NCBI GenBank assembly: GCA_026416125.1
Contig: JAOAFT010000010.1
Location: forward strand, 19,770 to 83,769
Direction: 5' to 3'
DNA length: 64,000 nucleotides
Origin: Bacteroidota bacterium
GTDB taxonomy: Bacteria; Bacteroidota; Ignavibacteria; UBA10030
Under the pieces are notes generated by a model. The model saw only the letters and a program-made list of their open reading frames with translations, was not told the DNA's origin and did no database searches. The translations under genes and the position numbers were made by a program. Positions 8,601-17,337 of the stretch are shown here, one piece after another. Position 1 is the stretch's first letter. Each line of letters starts with the position of its first letter.

Positions 8601-9548
8601 ATGAAGAAAAAAGATTTCATATCAATAGCAAATTGGTCTGCAAAAGAATTATTGGATATTATTACATTATCGTATCGTATAAAAAAAACACCCCATCGTT
8701 TTTCAAGCGCTTTGAAAGATCGAGCTATTGCTTTGATTTTTGAGAAGCAATCGTTACGAACACACGTTGCGTTTGAACTTGGAGCAAAGCAATTGGGAGC
8801 ACACACAGTGTATCTTACTAATGCTGATATCAGCCTCGGGAAACGAGAGAGTATTTACGATGTAACGAAAAACTTGGAACGATGGCTTGATGCAGCTGTA
8901 GTCCGTACATATGACCATAAATATCTCGAGCAGATGGCAAGTACTGGAAAATTGTCTATCATCAATGCGCTCTCTGATTTTGAACATCCATGCCAAGCCG
9001 TTGGTGATTTCATGACGATATTAGAAAAACTAAAAACAGTGAAAAAGAAAAAATTTGCCTGGGTTGGTGATGGTAATAATGTTTGCCATTCGCTTATGCT
9101 TTTGGCTGCAAAATTAGGCATGGATTTTACAGCAGTTACCCCAGAAAAGTTTGAGCCCGATACATTTGTTACAACCCTCGCACGAGATGAAGCTCAACGA
9201 ACCAAAGCCTCGATTGTCCTTACCAACGATCCTACAGAAGGTGTCCGGAACGCTGACATTGTTTATACGGATGTCTGGGTAAGCATGGGCGAAGAAGCTC
9301 ATCGTGACGAGAAAATAAAAGCATTTGTGAACTACCAGGTAACCACATCATTAATGAAACTAGCGAAACCTACAGCTCTCTTCATGCATTGCCTCCCAGC
9401 ACACCGCGGAGAAGAGGTAACGGATGAAGTTATCGATTCACCACAATCAATTGTCTTTGAACAAGCTGAAAATAGACTCTACAGCCAAAAGGCAATTCTT
9501 GTTACTCTTCTCAGGAAGAAAAAAACATCAAATATTGCGGGCGAATAA
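8601..9548 (+). CDS. argF: ornithine carbamoyltransferase
   Basis: Residue numbers are from the ATG at 8601, preceded by GAGGGAA; an upstream in-frame ATG at 8565 has no such site. The 315-residue enzyme transfers carbamoyl from carbamoyl phosphate to ornithine, giving citrulline. Seen: EHPCQAVGDF (carbamoyl-phosphate contact), DVWVSMGEE (ornithine contact) and FMHCLPAHRGEEVTDEV, all specific to OTC within the carbamoyltransferases. The phosphate-binding loop reads SLRTH instead of the usual STRTR: Thr to Leu and Arg to His. SLRTR is common, but the final His is less so. No other arginine gene is in the window. A terminator hairpin begins before its stop codon. Confidence 0.88.
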   Translation: MKKKDFISIANWSAKELLDIITLSYRIKKTPHRFSSALKDRAIALIFEKQSLRTHVAFELGAKQLGAHTVYLTNADISLGKRESIYDVTKNLERWLDAAVVRTYDHKYLEQMASTGKLSIINALSDFEHPCQAVGDFMTILEKLKTVKKKKFAWVGDGNNVCHSLMLLAAKLGMDFTAVTPEKFEPDTFVTTLARDEAQRTKASIVLTNDPTEGVRNADIVYTDVWVSMGEEAHRDEKIKAFVNYQVTTSLMKLAKPTALFMHCLPAHRGEEVTDEVIDSPQSIVFEQAENRLYSQKAILVTLLRKKKTSNIAGE

Positions 9549-9576
9549 AAATACACTCGCCCGCAAAAATTTTTAT
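9536..9576 (+). terminator. rho-independent terminator of argF, possibly bidirectional
   Basis: A perfect 9-bp stem TGCGGGCGA/TCGCCCGCA (9536-9544 and 9557-9565) with a 12-base loop is followed by AAAATTTTTAT. The argF TAA stop sits in the loop. On the minus strand the same stem is followed after some bases by a T run, so it may also serve the lipoprotein gene that ends at 9588. Confidence 0.8.
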
Positions 9577-9587
9577 CCACAAAGATG

Positions 9588-11729
9588 CTACTGGAGAGTA
9601 AATGACCATATTGTAGAGTATGCGCTAGATCCAGCCGAATTGCTTGCCTGAACACGCCAATAATAGGTTGTACCACTAACTAAACCACTTACCGAACTCA
9701 AACTAAGCGAGGTTGAAGAAATATTTTCTTTATCATAGATAATAGTAATAAATCCTACGTCTTTAGAAATTTGCACTCTATAAGATTTAGCTCCATTTGC
9801 ACTCCTCCATGTAAGAATAGCATTGCTTGCTATACCAGTAGCATTATTCGCAGGAGATTGTAACCGTGGTGCAGGAGGTGGAGAAAATTCATAGGTATTT
9901 AATGTATCATCCATTGCATTTCCAGCTAGATCTACAACTGATGAACTAACTCGAATTGATAACCCATCCGGTAGTGTGTTTCCATTAGTAATTGATACAG
10001 TAAGTGCTACCTCATATATTCCTGCATTGTGTCCGAGGTAAACGGCATTTTCTTTCGTAAATTGGACAGTATCAGTGTTTTCTATCAAATAGTTCGCAAT
10101 ATTTTCCGACGGTTCCAGTTTTAGTGGCTCAGAAAATTGCATCCTCAGTTGATACCGTTGAGTCCCAAATGCTGTGGCCTGTACAGTTATAAGAGCTGGT
10201 TGAACATTATCACTTATTGTAATAGTATTACTTGCAGGACCTTCTACTAGATCTTTACTTACAGCTCGTACTTGATACTTAACTGTATGAGCCCAAAGTG
10301 GCTGTGTGGTTTTTGGAAACACAAGTGGCCCTGTATTATTAGTATCGTAAAGAGAAAATACATTTTCATGGATTCGCTCGAATGGACCATCACCAATCTG
10401 ACGATAGAGATTGTAACTACGAGCATGTTCTACTGCATTCCATTCCAACCGTACGACACCTCCAGAAAAGTCAAGATTACCAAAGTTCAGTGTGGGTGCA
10501 ATGATCCGTTTCAAAACAGGTGCCGCTGGAATTGGAGACGCCCCTGTTGTTGTAAAGTTCAATACCTCGAAATCACCAACAATACTTGCATTATTGACAA
10601 CTGCTAAACCAGCTTCATCTTGAAGTTTGGGTAAAGCAGTTCGAACATCGACTGAATATCGGGCTGATCCCACTAAACCAGCTGGTTGAATTGTCAATTC
10701 TGTCATCGTTGAATTCCATGCAAGTTGAGCTGAGACAACACCGTCTGTTTTCTTCATTCCATTGTAAGACACAACAATATCATCAACGATGGTTCCATGG
10801 CCTTTACCAAGGTCTGTCCGTGTGTAAGGTGTTTGTTTAATTGGCGCAGAAAACGTGTAAGTAATGATAAGGTTTGTTGGAGATACATCTGCATTATTTT
10901 GGGGTGAAATATTAATGACATAAGGAGCAACATTGTTTGCCCACCGAAGTTGAATTCTTTCGGCGTTCACAAATGCACGAAGTGAGTCATAGATTAAATT
11001 ACAGGGAATGTTAAATGGTGCAGGAATGCTTCCTTCATATTTAGCGTCACTGCTTTGAGCAAGTATATTCACAGTAATTCCATTATCAACACCACTAAAC
11101 TTATACCTTCCTTTTTCATCTGTTAACGCTTGTTTCAAGATGACACCCGGTGTAATAGATTGATCATAGAGGAATACTCGTGCATTAGCAACAGGTTTCA
11201 TGTCTTTATCAACAACTTGACCAACGATCGTTGTATTGAGTTGAGAAATATTAAAAATAACACTTCCAACTAATCCACTTACGCCAAGGGAATCACCTGG
11301 AACTAATGATGTGAATGTAATGGTAACGGTACTGTAGTAGTAATCGCGGTATCGTTTTGTCGTATCGGTTACAGATTTGTTATAATCGACCAGGGAAGCT
11401 GTGACAGTATATGTGCCTGTAGCAACAGTTGACCCATTTATGACCTTGAATTGTCCTGCAGGAACGTTATCGAACGAAAACTGACCAGCATCATCTGACT
11501 TTACCGAACGTACAGAACCACTGTACGATAACGAAAGTACGGCTCCTTTAATTGCTTGGTTAGTACAAGCATCTTTAATTAAACCAGTTATTGTTCCCTT
11601 CGGTTCGTATGTTGGTAATGATGACTTCGATGACTCCACAACGACAGGATTGTTATCATCCTTGTCACACCCAACAAGGTAAGTACAAAGAATACCAAGG
11701 ATGAGAAGTGTAAAACGATTAAATCGCAT
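9588..11729 (-). CDS. large surface lipoprotein with CarboxypepD-reg, Ig-like and fibronectin III domains
   Basis: Starting at 11729 (GGAGGG seven bases upstream) the protein has 713 residues, with a lipoprotein signal ending LVGC and an Asp at position +2. Two carboxypeptidase-regulatory-like repeats follow (about 35-120 and 165-230, GTITGLIKDACTNQAIKGA and TTIVGQVVDKDMKPVANA). Then come a Big_5 Ig-like domain (NNADVSPTNLIITYTFSAPI), an FN3-like domain (VRLEWNAVEHARSYNLYR), another Ig-like region and a C-terminal FN3 ending ASNSAGSSAYSTIWSFTLQ. Such modular proteins are structural or adhesive. No catalytic motif and no type IX secretion C-terminal domain were recognised. Confidence 0.75.
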   Translation of the reverse strand: MRFNRFTLLILGILCTYLVGCDKDDNNPVVVESSKSSLPTYEPKGTITGLIKDACTNQAIKGAVLSLSYSGSVRSVKSDDAGQFSFDNVPAGQFKVINGSTVATGTYTVTASLVDYNKSVTDTTKRYRDYYYSTVTITFTSLVPGDSLGVSGLVGSVIFNISQLNTTIVGQVVDKDMKPVANARVFLYDQSITPGVILKQALTDEKGRYKFSGVDNGITVNILAQSSDAKYEGSIPAPFNIPCNLIYDSLRAFVNAERIQLRWANNVAPYVINISPQNNADVSPTNLIITYTFSAPIKQTPYTRTDLGKGHGTIVDDIVVSYNGMKKTDGVVSAQLAWNSTMTELTIQPAGLVGSARYSVDVRTALPKLQDEAGLAVVNNASIVGDFEVLNFTTTGASPIPAAPVLKRIIAPTLNFGNLDFSGGVVRLEWNAVEHARSYNLYRQIGDGPFERIHENVFSLYDTNNTGPLVFPKTTQPLWAHTVKYQVRAVSKDLVEGPASNTITISDNVQPALITVQATAFGTQRYQLRMQFSEPLKLEPSENIANYLIENTDTVQFTKENAVYLGHNAGIYEVALTVSITNGNTLPDGLSIRVSSSVVDLAGNAMDDTLNTYEFSPPPAPRLQSPANNATGIASNAILTWRSANGAKSYRVQISKDVGFITIIYDKENISSTSLSLSSVSGLVSGTTYYWRVQASNSAGSSAYSTIWSFTLQ

Positions 11730-11801
11730 AGAATGCCCTCCATATTGATAGTTAAACATAGATCCCCACAATGTGTTTTACTTTCCCCTCTCTTCGTCGT
11801 A

Positions 11802-12356
11802 CTACGAGACTTGAATGAACTGTCGTTCCCCGGAACGAACTACAAGCACTGGGCAGGGAGCTTTACGGACAACTTTTTCTGCTGTACTTCCAAAAAGAAC
11901 GTGTTCAACACCCGTATGACCATGGGTAGCAATAATAATAAGGTCAATAGCCTCCTCACGCGCGTATTGAATAATTTCAAAAAAGGGTTTTCCTACTCTA
12001 ATAACTTTTTGCGATTGTACCCGTTTTCCGATCTTTCTAGCTATTAAATTCTCAAGTTCTTCTTCACCTCGCTTTCGTAATTCATCTTCTATATTGGGAA
12101 ATCCGATTTGACCAAAACTAAAATCGGCAGGGTAAACGGTCGGTTCAACTACGTAGAGTAAATCTATCGATGCATGGAATTGTTGTGCAAAAGGGATGGC
12201 ATATTCTAGTGCTTGTTTTGAATGTTCAGAAAAATCAATCGGTACTAAAATTTTTTGAATGGATATCTGGGTTTCTTTTCGAGTGTTAGCACTATCTTTT
12301 CGTTGTTTCGTTTGTGTCCCCTTTTTTCGAACGCGCACGACCTTTTGTTTTGCCAT
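11802..12356 (-). CDS. universal stress protein (UspA family) with a basic N-terminal extension
   Basis: The 184-residue protein begins at an ATG at 12356 preceded by GGAGGAG, the best ribosome site in the neighbourhood. A Usp domain spans about residues 32-178 (ILVPIDFSEHSKQALEYA; THGHTGVEHVLFGS; CPVLVVRSG); the G-x2-G...GS pattern is of the ATP-binding type. The first 30 residues are Lys/Arg-rich and are not part of the Usp fold. They are encoded within 65 bp that also encode the tail of the upstream cyclic-nucleotide-binding protein in another frame. Co-expression of the two is therefore likely. Confidence 0.88.
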   Translation of the reverse strand: MAKQKVVRVRKKGTQTKQRKDSANTRKETQISIQKILVPIDFSEHSKQALEYAIPFAQQFHASIDLLYVVEPTVYPADFSFGQIGFPNIEDELRKRGEEELENLIARKIGKRVQSQKVIRVGKPFFEIIQYAREEAIDLIIIATHGHTGVEHVLFGSTAEKVVRKAPCPVLVVRSGERQFIQVS

Positions 12357-12915
12357 GCTCTGACTCCTCCTCCATATGTTTGTAGTGTTCGAGTTGTGAT
12401 CGCAACCGTGATAATTCCTCGTCTGTACGTCGCAATCGTTGCGTAACTATCTCTGCAAGCTTAAGAACTATCTTTATTCCTAATGATGGTTTCTTTTCGA
12501 TGAGTTCAAACAAGTCAGGACGAAAGAATCCAATAAGTAAGCAATCTGTTCTACACACAGCATTTGCAGAACGAGGAGCTTCATCAATGAGTGCAAGCTC
12601 ACCAAAAAAATCTCCCTCTCCTAGCACAGCTATTTCATCTGTTTTACCTTCCTTTGTGGTAAGTGTTATTGAAACTTCTCCCTTCTGCACTATGTACATC
12701 CCAAGCCCTGGGTCACCTTGGTAAAAAACAGGCTCCCCACGCAGATACTCTCGTTTGTGAACAATCGCCGCAACCTCCTTTAATTCCCGCGAAGTCAGCT
12801 CTGCAAACGATGGAACTTTACTTAAGATTTCCTCAACTGAGCCCTTCTTAATCATTCGGGCTGAGAATATATTCTGCCATAACGAGCTTGAGACGTGTTC
12901 TTTTTCGGCTATCAT
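12292..12915 (-). CDS. cyclic-nucleotide-binding domain protein without DNA-binding domain
   Basis: A CRP-type cyclic-nucleotide-binding domain: EYLRGEPVFYQGDPG, FFGELALIDEAPRSANAV with the phosphate-binding Glu-Leu and Arg-Ser. It is followed by a helical tail (RLRRTDEELSRLRSQLEHY) and a basic C-terminus. There is no helix-turn-helix, so it is not a CRP-like transcription factor by itself. The start is uncertain: a TTG at 12948 would overlap ilvE by 8 bp; the ATG at 12915 is preferred here, with only a weak GTGAGA before it. The last 21 codons overlap the start of the UspA gene. Confidence 0.8.
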   Translation of the reverse strand: MIAEKEHVSSSLWQNIFSARMIKKGSVEEILSKVPSFAELTSRELKEVAAIVHKREYLRGEPVFYQGDPGLGMYIVQKGEVSITLTTKEGKTDEIAVLGEGDFFGELALIDEAPRSANAVCRTDCLLIGFFRPDLFELIEKKPSLGIKIVLKLAEIVTQRLRRTDEELSRLRSQLEHYKHMEEESEHGKTKGRARSKKGDTNETTKR

Positions 12916-12940
12916 AATCTCACATGAATGTACTGAGGTC

Positions 12941-13858
12941 TTATACAAAGGTCAACCAGCCATGGGTATCGTTAGCATTGTGAACAATATCAAAAAAAGC
13001 TTGTTGGAGCGCTTTTGTAATCATACCAGCTTTCCCAGTTCCAATAACAATTTTATCAATCGAACGAATAGGCGTTAGCTCTGCTGCTGTTCCTGTAAAG
13101 AAAACTTCGTCAGCAATATACAACATTTCTCGTGGTATTTGTGTTTCAATTACAGAATATCCCAATTCTTTTGCAATAGTAACGACACTTGATCGGGTAA
13201 TTCCAGGAAGAATTGCTGAAGCAAATGGTGTGGTATAAAGAACACCGTCCCGAATTACAAAGATGTTTTCGCCACTTCCTTCACTGACTGTTCCAAACGC
13301 ATCAAGAGCAATTCCCTCAGCATACCCGTTAGCAAGTGCTTCCATTTTAATGAGTTGGGAATTTAAGTAATTTCCACCAGCTTTTGCCATCGTCGGAAAT
13401 GTCCCAGGAGCCGGTCTGTGCCACGATGACGTACACACGTCGATTCCATTCTCTAATGCTTCGGCTCCAAGGTACGCGCCCCACCTCCAAACAGCAATTG
13501 CTACGTCGACAGGGCACCCTAATGGATTTACACCAATTTCACCATACCCTCGATAGACTACCGGGCGAATGTAGCATTCTTTCAAATTGTTTACTCGAAT
13601 TGTTTCAAGCACTGCTTCTGTCAACTCTTCAATTGTGTATGGTATTTGAGCCCGATATATTTTAGCAGAATCGTACAATCGCTTGAGATGCGCATCGAGC
13701 CGAAACACTGCAGATCCTTTTTTGGTATGATAGCAGCGAATTCCCTCAAACCAACTTGATCCATAGTGCACAACGTGGGAAAGCACATGAATTTTTGCAT
13801 CATCCCAGTTTACAAAAGAACCATTCATCCAAATTTTATCAACTTTTTCAATTGGCAT
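12941..13858 (-). CDS. ilvE: branched-chain amino acid aminotransferase
   Basis: A 305-residue class IV PLP aminotransferase interconverting Leu/Ile/Val and their 2-oxo acids. The motif [11 protein letters not shown] contains the Schiff-base Lys; [15 protein letters not shown] and SEGSGENIF are standard IlvE sequences, and the length is typical. TAGGAG precedes the ATG. It lies 14 bp downstream of the GNAT-like gene in a minus-strand run with the serine palmitoyltransferase-like gene. As IlvE makes the 2-oxo acids used as primers for iso/anteiso fatty acids, the placement could be functional if the organism makes branched sphingoid bases (inference). Confidence 0.92.
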   Translation of the reverse strand: MPIEKVDKIWMNGSFVNWDDAKIHVLSHVVHYGSSWFEGIRCYHTKKGSAVFRLDAHLKRLYDSAKIYRAQIPYTIEELTEAVLETIRVNNLKECYIRPVVYRGYGEIGVNPLGCPVDVAIAVWRWGAYLGAEALENGIDVCTSSWHRPAPGTFPTMAKAGGNYLNSQLIKMEALANGYAEGIALDAFGTVSEGSGENIFVIRDGVLYTTPFASAILPGITRSSVVTIAKELGYSVIETQIPREMLYIADEVFFTGTAAELTPIRSIDKIVIGTGKAGMITKALQQAFFDIVHNANDTHGWLTFV

Positions 13859-13872
13859 AGAACGTTTTTCTC

Positions 13873-14991
13873 CTACAATGGCATTTCATACACACGATAT
13901 CGCTTATAGATCTTCGCATTCAGTGCTTCAGCAGCACGTATCATTGGTTCATTATCTTCAAGAATCCAACTCGCCTCGCCATAGTAAATTCCCAGCTTCT
14001 TTGCACGTATTGCTGTCTCATAGAACAACGCGGCAGCTGCGCCAGTTTTGAGGTATTCTGGCAATACTCCGAGAACCATAATTCGAGCTGCGTTAATTTT
14101 TTTCTTTTTCGTCAACAAATGGTATATTGCGGGCAAGAGATAGCCATGCTTATTATACTTCAGTACGATGTTAATATCGGGCAAGGTTAATGCAAAACCA
14201 ATTGGTTCACCTTTACGTTCTGCAAAAATAACAAGCTCTGGGACCACAATCATTTTCAAGTCAGCTGCAAGAGCATCCATTTCCTCATCGGTCATTGGGA
14301 CAGCACCCCAGTTCCGTGCCCATGCTTTGTTATAAATATGCTTTACTCGTTCAACTTCGTCGTAAAAATGTTTCATGTCTAACGTACGGAAGGTAACCTC
14401 TTGCCTCTCTTTTACTATGTTATACACCCTCTCAAGTTTATCTGAATATACTTCATCTTGATTAAGTTGATACGCATAAAGATCCTTCACTTTCTTAAAA
14501 CCGTAACGTTCAACCAAGTGAATATAGTACGCCGGATTGTAGGGCATCATGATAGCTGGACTTTTATCAAAGCCATCAATTAACAAACCAAGATCATCAT
14601 TGATTGAGGGATTAACAGGACCCCGGAATGCTGTTGCTCCTCGTGTTTTTACATATTCTTTTGCCGTATCGAACAACGCATTTGCGACATCTTGATCTGG
14701 AATGCATTCAAAGAATCCCCAAAATCCCATACTTTCATTATGTACCTTGTTATGGTTGTAATTAATAATTGCAGCAATCCGTCCAACCATAACACCATCA
14801 CGCTCAGCAATGAAAAATTCAGCATCAGCATGTTTGTAGAAGGGATTTCTTTGTTTGTTGATAATTTTCCGACGATCGGCAAGAAGGGGTGGTACCCAAT
14901 AAGGATTATTCGCGTAAATTGTCCATAAAAATTGGATGAAAGCACGAACATCGTGCTTCGTTGTTACTTTACGAATTTGAATTGGTCCCAT
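13873..14991 (-). CDS. GNAT-like N-acyltransferase, candidate bacterial ceramide synthase
   Basis: A 372-residue protein with two GNAT-like halves. The N-terminal half has [35 protein letters not shown] and [20 protein letters not shown]; the C-terminal half has [19 protein letters not shown] and [20 protein letters not shown], followed by [19 protein letters not shown]. Its gene lies 13 bp after the serine palmitoyltransferase-like gene, with AAGGA spanning that gene's stop. Bacterial ceramide synthase (bCerS), described in Caulobacter, is a GNAT-superfamily enzyme that N-acylates 3-ketosphinganine, and it accompanies spt and cerR. The fold is seen in the sequence; the ceramide role is inferred from the neighbourhood. 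Confidence 0.65.
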   Translation of the reverse strand: MGPIQIRKVTTKHDVRAFIQFLWTIYANNPYWVPPLLADRRKIINKQRNPFYKHADAEFFIAERDGVMVGRIAAIINYNHNKVHNESMGFWGFFECIPDQDVANALFDTAKEYVKTRGATAFRGPVNPSINDDLGLLIDGFDKSPAIMMPYNPAYYIHLVERYGFKKVKDLYAYQLNQDEVYSDKLERVYNIVKERQEVTFRTLDMKHFYDEVERVKHIYNKAWARNWGAVPMTDEEMDALAADLKMIVVPELVIFAERKGEPIGFALTLPDINIVLKYNKHGYLLPAIYHLLTKKKKINAARIMVLGVLPEYLKTGAAAALFYETAIRAKKLGIYYGEASWILEDNEPMIRAAEALNAKIYKRYRVYEMPL

Positions 14992-15004
14992 TCAATATCT
15001 TTCC

Positions 15005-16213
15005 TTAAATAACCCCCTCCTTCTTACCGACTTTCTTAAATGCATCGAGAATTTGCTGGAGGTGGTGATCCTCATGCGTAGCCATGTAACTCGTCCGCAA
15101 CATTTCTAAACCAGGTGGCACTCCTGGACGAATAAAGGCATTCACAAACACTCCTTCATCGAAGAGTGCTTTCCACATCCGTAATACTTTTTCTGTATCT
15201 CCAATGATAACGGGTACAACTGCAGAATCATGATCTGTCACAGTATACCCCATCTCTCTCAAACCTTTTCTCATTGTACGAGCGTTGTACATAAGCTTAT
15301 CAATGAGTTCTGGTTGAGATTCAAGAATATCGAGAGCTGCTAAAGCTGCTGCAACGGAGGCAGGTGTTGGACTGGCACTAAAAATCAACGCTGGCGCGTT
15401 GTGTTTAAGATAATCAATTACCTTATAATCTCCTACAACAAATCCACCGAGAGAGGCAAAGGTTTTGCTAAACGTACCCATGGTCAAATCGCACTCATTT
15501 ACTAAATTGAAGTGACTTGCAGTGCCACGACCACCTTTTCCAATCACACCAATTGCATGAGCATCGTCGACCATCACACGTGCATTGTACTTCCGTGCGA
15601 TTGTTATAATTGACGGTAAGTCAACTATTTCACCTGAAGTGCTAAAAACACCATCGGTAACAATGAGCTTTCCAGCATCGACTGGAAGCTTTGAAATAAC
15701 GCTCTCAAGGTGCTCCATATCTCCATGTTTGTACCGTATGATATTAGGCTCATCGCTCACAAATGAATTCATACCTGCTGCAACGAGCGTGCCCGCTACA
15801 ATGCTTGCATGGTTATCTTTATCAGAAATAACATACTCTCCTTTCTGTACTAAGACTGGAATTATTCCTTGTGCTGTTTGGAACCCGGTACTATAGAGAA
15901 GACATGCTTCTTTTCCTAAAAACTTTGCAAGACGGTGTTCAAGTTCAACATGCAAATCGAGTGTACCTGTTAAATATCGTGAACCCGAACATCCACTACC
16001 GTACTTTTTTATGGCATTGATTGCTGCTTCCTTTACCTTTGGATGCGCTGTAAGTCCAAGGTAATTGTTTGAGCCTGCCATAATGATTCGTCGTCCCTCA
16101 ATTGTAACGACTGGACCTTCACTTCCCTCAATTGGATGAAAGTATGGATAGTACCCCTTTGCTCTTGTTTCGTCCGCCCGTGTAAACGCATAGCACTTAT
16201 CGAATAAATCCAA
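15005..16213 (-). CDS. spt: alpha-oxoamine synthase, probable serine palmitoyltransferase
   Basis: A PLP enzyme of the KBL/BioF/SPT family. The chosen start is a TTG at 16213, seven bases after AAAGGAG, giving 402 residues beginning MDLFDKC; the frame stays open to a TTG at 16258 that would almost coincide with the predicted transcript start. Residues from 16213: His135 (DNHAS), Asp216/His219 (DDAHAIGV) and Schiff-base Lys250 ([11 protein letters not shown]). The context [29 protein letters not shown] and LRTSYMATH resembles Bacteroides-type SPT more than KBL or BioF. SPT condenses serine with an acyl thioester to 3-ketosphinganine. The GNAT-like gene follows and a reductase gene diverges. 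KBL remains the main alternative. Confidence 0.75.
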   Translation of the reverse strand: MDLFDKCYAFTRADETRAKGYYPYFHPIEGSEGPVVTIEGRRIIMAGSNNYLGLTAHPKVKEAAINAIKKYGSGCSGSRYLTGTLDLHVELEHRLAKFLGKEACLLYSTGFQTAQGIIPVLVQKGEYVISDKDNHASIVAGTLVAAGMNSFVSDEPNIIRYKHGDMEHLESVISKLPVDAGKLIVTDGVFSTSGEIVDLPSIITIARKYNARVMVDDAHAIGVIGKGGRGTASHFNLVNECDLTMGTFSKTFASLGGFVVGDYKVIDYLKHNAPALIFSASPTPASVAAALAALDILESQPELIDKLMYNARTMRKGLREMGYTVTDHDSAVVPVIIGDTEKVLRMWKALFDEGVFVNAFIRPGVPPGLEMLRTSYMATHEDHHLQQILDAFKKVGKKEGVI

Positions 16214-16247
16214 CTGTATCTCCTTTCTTTTTGGTAAAACCTTCACT

Positions 16248-16276
16248 TTGCTTCTCAAAACTTTTTTGAATATACT
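16248..16276 (+). promoter_or_regulatory. putative promoter of the reductase gene
   Basis: TTGCTT, 17 bp, TATACT. The predicted start near 16283 would leave a leader of about 50 bases before the ATT codon. Its -10 box shares bases 16271-16274 with the -10 box of the opposite spt promoter. Confidence 0.45.
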
Positions 16277-16297
16277 TTATTAAGCAAAGAAAGTCAA
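16269..16297 (-). promoter_or_regulatory. putative spt promoter, overlapping the divergent promoter
   Basis: Minus strand TTGACT, 17 bp, TATATT: the same two hexamers and spacing as the initiator-tRNA promoter at 30012. The predicted start near 16262 gives a leader of about 50 bases to the TTG at 16213, which argues against initiation at 16258. Confidence 0.6.
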
Positions 16298-16320
16298 CGA
16301 AGAGAAATAATCTACGCAGG

Positions 16321-16337
16321 AAGGAGAAGACGTTATT
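16321..16337 (+). promoter_or_regulatory. Shine-Dalgarno site and ATT initiation codon
   Basis: AAGGAG at 16321-16326 is followed after eight bases by ATT at 16335-16337. The only in-frame codons between the upstream TAA (16308-16310) and this point are TCT ACG CAG GAA GGA GAA GAC GTT; none is a usual start. The next usual start codon is a TTG at 16512, inside the domain. Confidence 0.6.
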
Positions 16338-17318
16338 CCAAAAGTACTCATAACAGGAGCTACAGGGTTTATTGGTAGCCACACTGTAGAAAAATTCTTA
16401 GCGCATAAGTGGAGGGTTGTTTGCCTTATTCGTCCTCACCATACTTCACTTGGCTGGCTTGAGGGGCTACCCGTTGAAGTTATTACCGGTGATCTTCTAA
16501 AGCCCAACTCTTTGGAGATAAAAATCAAAGATGTGGAATACATCGTTCACATTGCAGGGGTCACAAAAGCTAAAAAGCGGAGTGAGTACTTTCAAGGGAA
16601 TGTTGTAGCAACTCAAAATCTCCTTGACATTGCACTTCACCATACGAACATCAAAAAGTTCACATACATAAGTAGTCAAAGTGTTGCTGGCCCGAGCAAG
16701 AACGGTATACCTCTCGACGAAACCTCTCCATGCCACCCAATAACGACGTATGGAAAATCAAAACTCGAAGCTGAATACCGTTGTAAAAAAGCGATGAATA
16801 AATTGCCAATTACTATCTTGCGTCCATCTGCTGTGTATGGGCCACGTGATACTGATATTCTTGAAATCTTTAAGTGGGTGGCTCGTGGTTTTAAACCTAT
16901 CCTTGGTTCCGGAGAAAAAACAGTAAGTCTCATCTACGGACCCGATCTCGCTGAAGCAATCTATCAAGCAACCGTATCAGAGAAAACAATTGGCGAAACC
17001 TACTTTGTAGCGGACCGTACTATTTTTACCTTCTCCTCCCTTATTGATTATATTGCAACACTCATAAGTAAGAAAAAAATTCCTCTCTACCTCCCCAAAG
17101 GCCTTGTGTACTCAATGGCTGGAATTACACAGTTCTTCTCATACTTTGGACCGAAACCAGTTGCATTCAACATAGAAAAAGCAAAAGACCTCCTTCAAAA
17201 ACATTGGGTATGTAACCCTCAGAAAATCTACGATCATATTGGCTACCACACGACCACATCCGTTTACAACGGATTACAGTATACGTTCTCGTGGTATAAA
17301 AAGGTAGGATGGTTATAA
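16335..17318 (+). CDS. NAD(P)-dependent epimerase/reductase, candidate ceramide reductase (CerR), ATT start
   Basis: An extended short-chain dehydrogenase of 327 residues. The nucleotide-binding motif TGATGFIG lies about ten codons from the ATT. A start at the TTG at 16512 would remove the whole first beta-alpha-beta unit, so the upstream reading is almost certainly translated. Further signs: HIAGVTKAKK, a YGKSK catalytic Tyr-Lys (TTYGKSKLEAEY) and RPSAVYGPRDTDI. In Caulobacter an epimerase-like protein, CerR, reduces the keto group of the 3-keto-ceramide made by Spt and bCerS. The head-to-head position with spt and the GNAT-like gene supports that role here. A nucleotide-sugar epimerase is the alternative. 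Confidence 0.7.
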   Translation: MPKVLITGATGFIGSHTVEKFLAHKWRVVCLIRPHHTSLGWLEGLPVEVITGDLLKPNSLEIKIKDVEYIVHIAGVTKAKKRSEYFQGNVVATQNLLDIALHHTNIKKFTYISSQSVAGPSKNGIPLDETSPCHPITTYGKSKLEAEYRCKKAMNKLPITILRPSAVYGPRDTDILEIFKWVARGFKPILGSGEKTVSLIYGPDLAEAIYQATVSEKTIGETYFVADRTIFTFSSLIDYIATLISKKKIPLYLPKGLVYSMAGITQFFSYFGPKPVAFNIEKAKDLLQKHWVCNPQKIYDHIGYHTTTSVYNGLQYTFSWYKKVGWL

Positions 17319-17337
17319 ATAGGTATGGTCCTTTGCA

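Noticed and set aside
16512..17318. TTG at 16512 as the start of the reductase
   Set aside because: It would delete the TGATGFIG cofactor motif and first strand; the upstream frame is open and has a good ribosome site.
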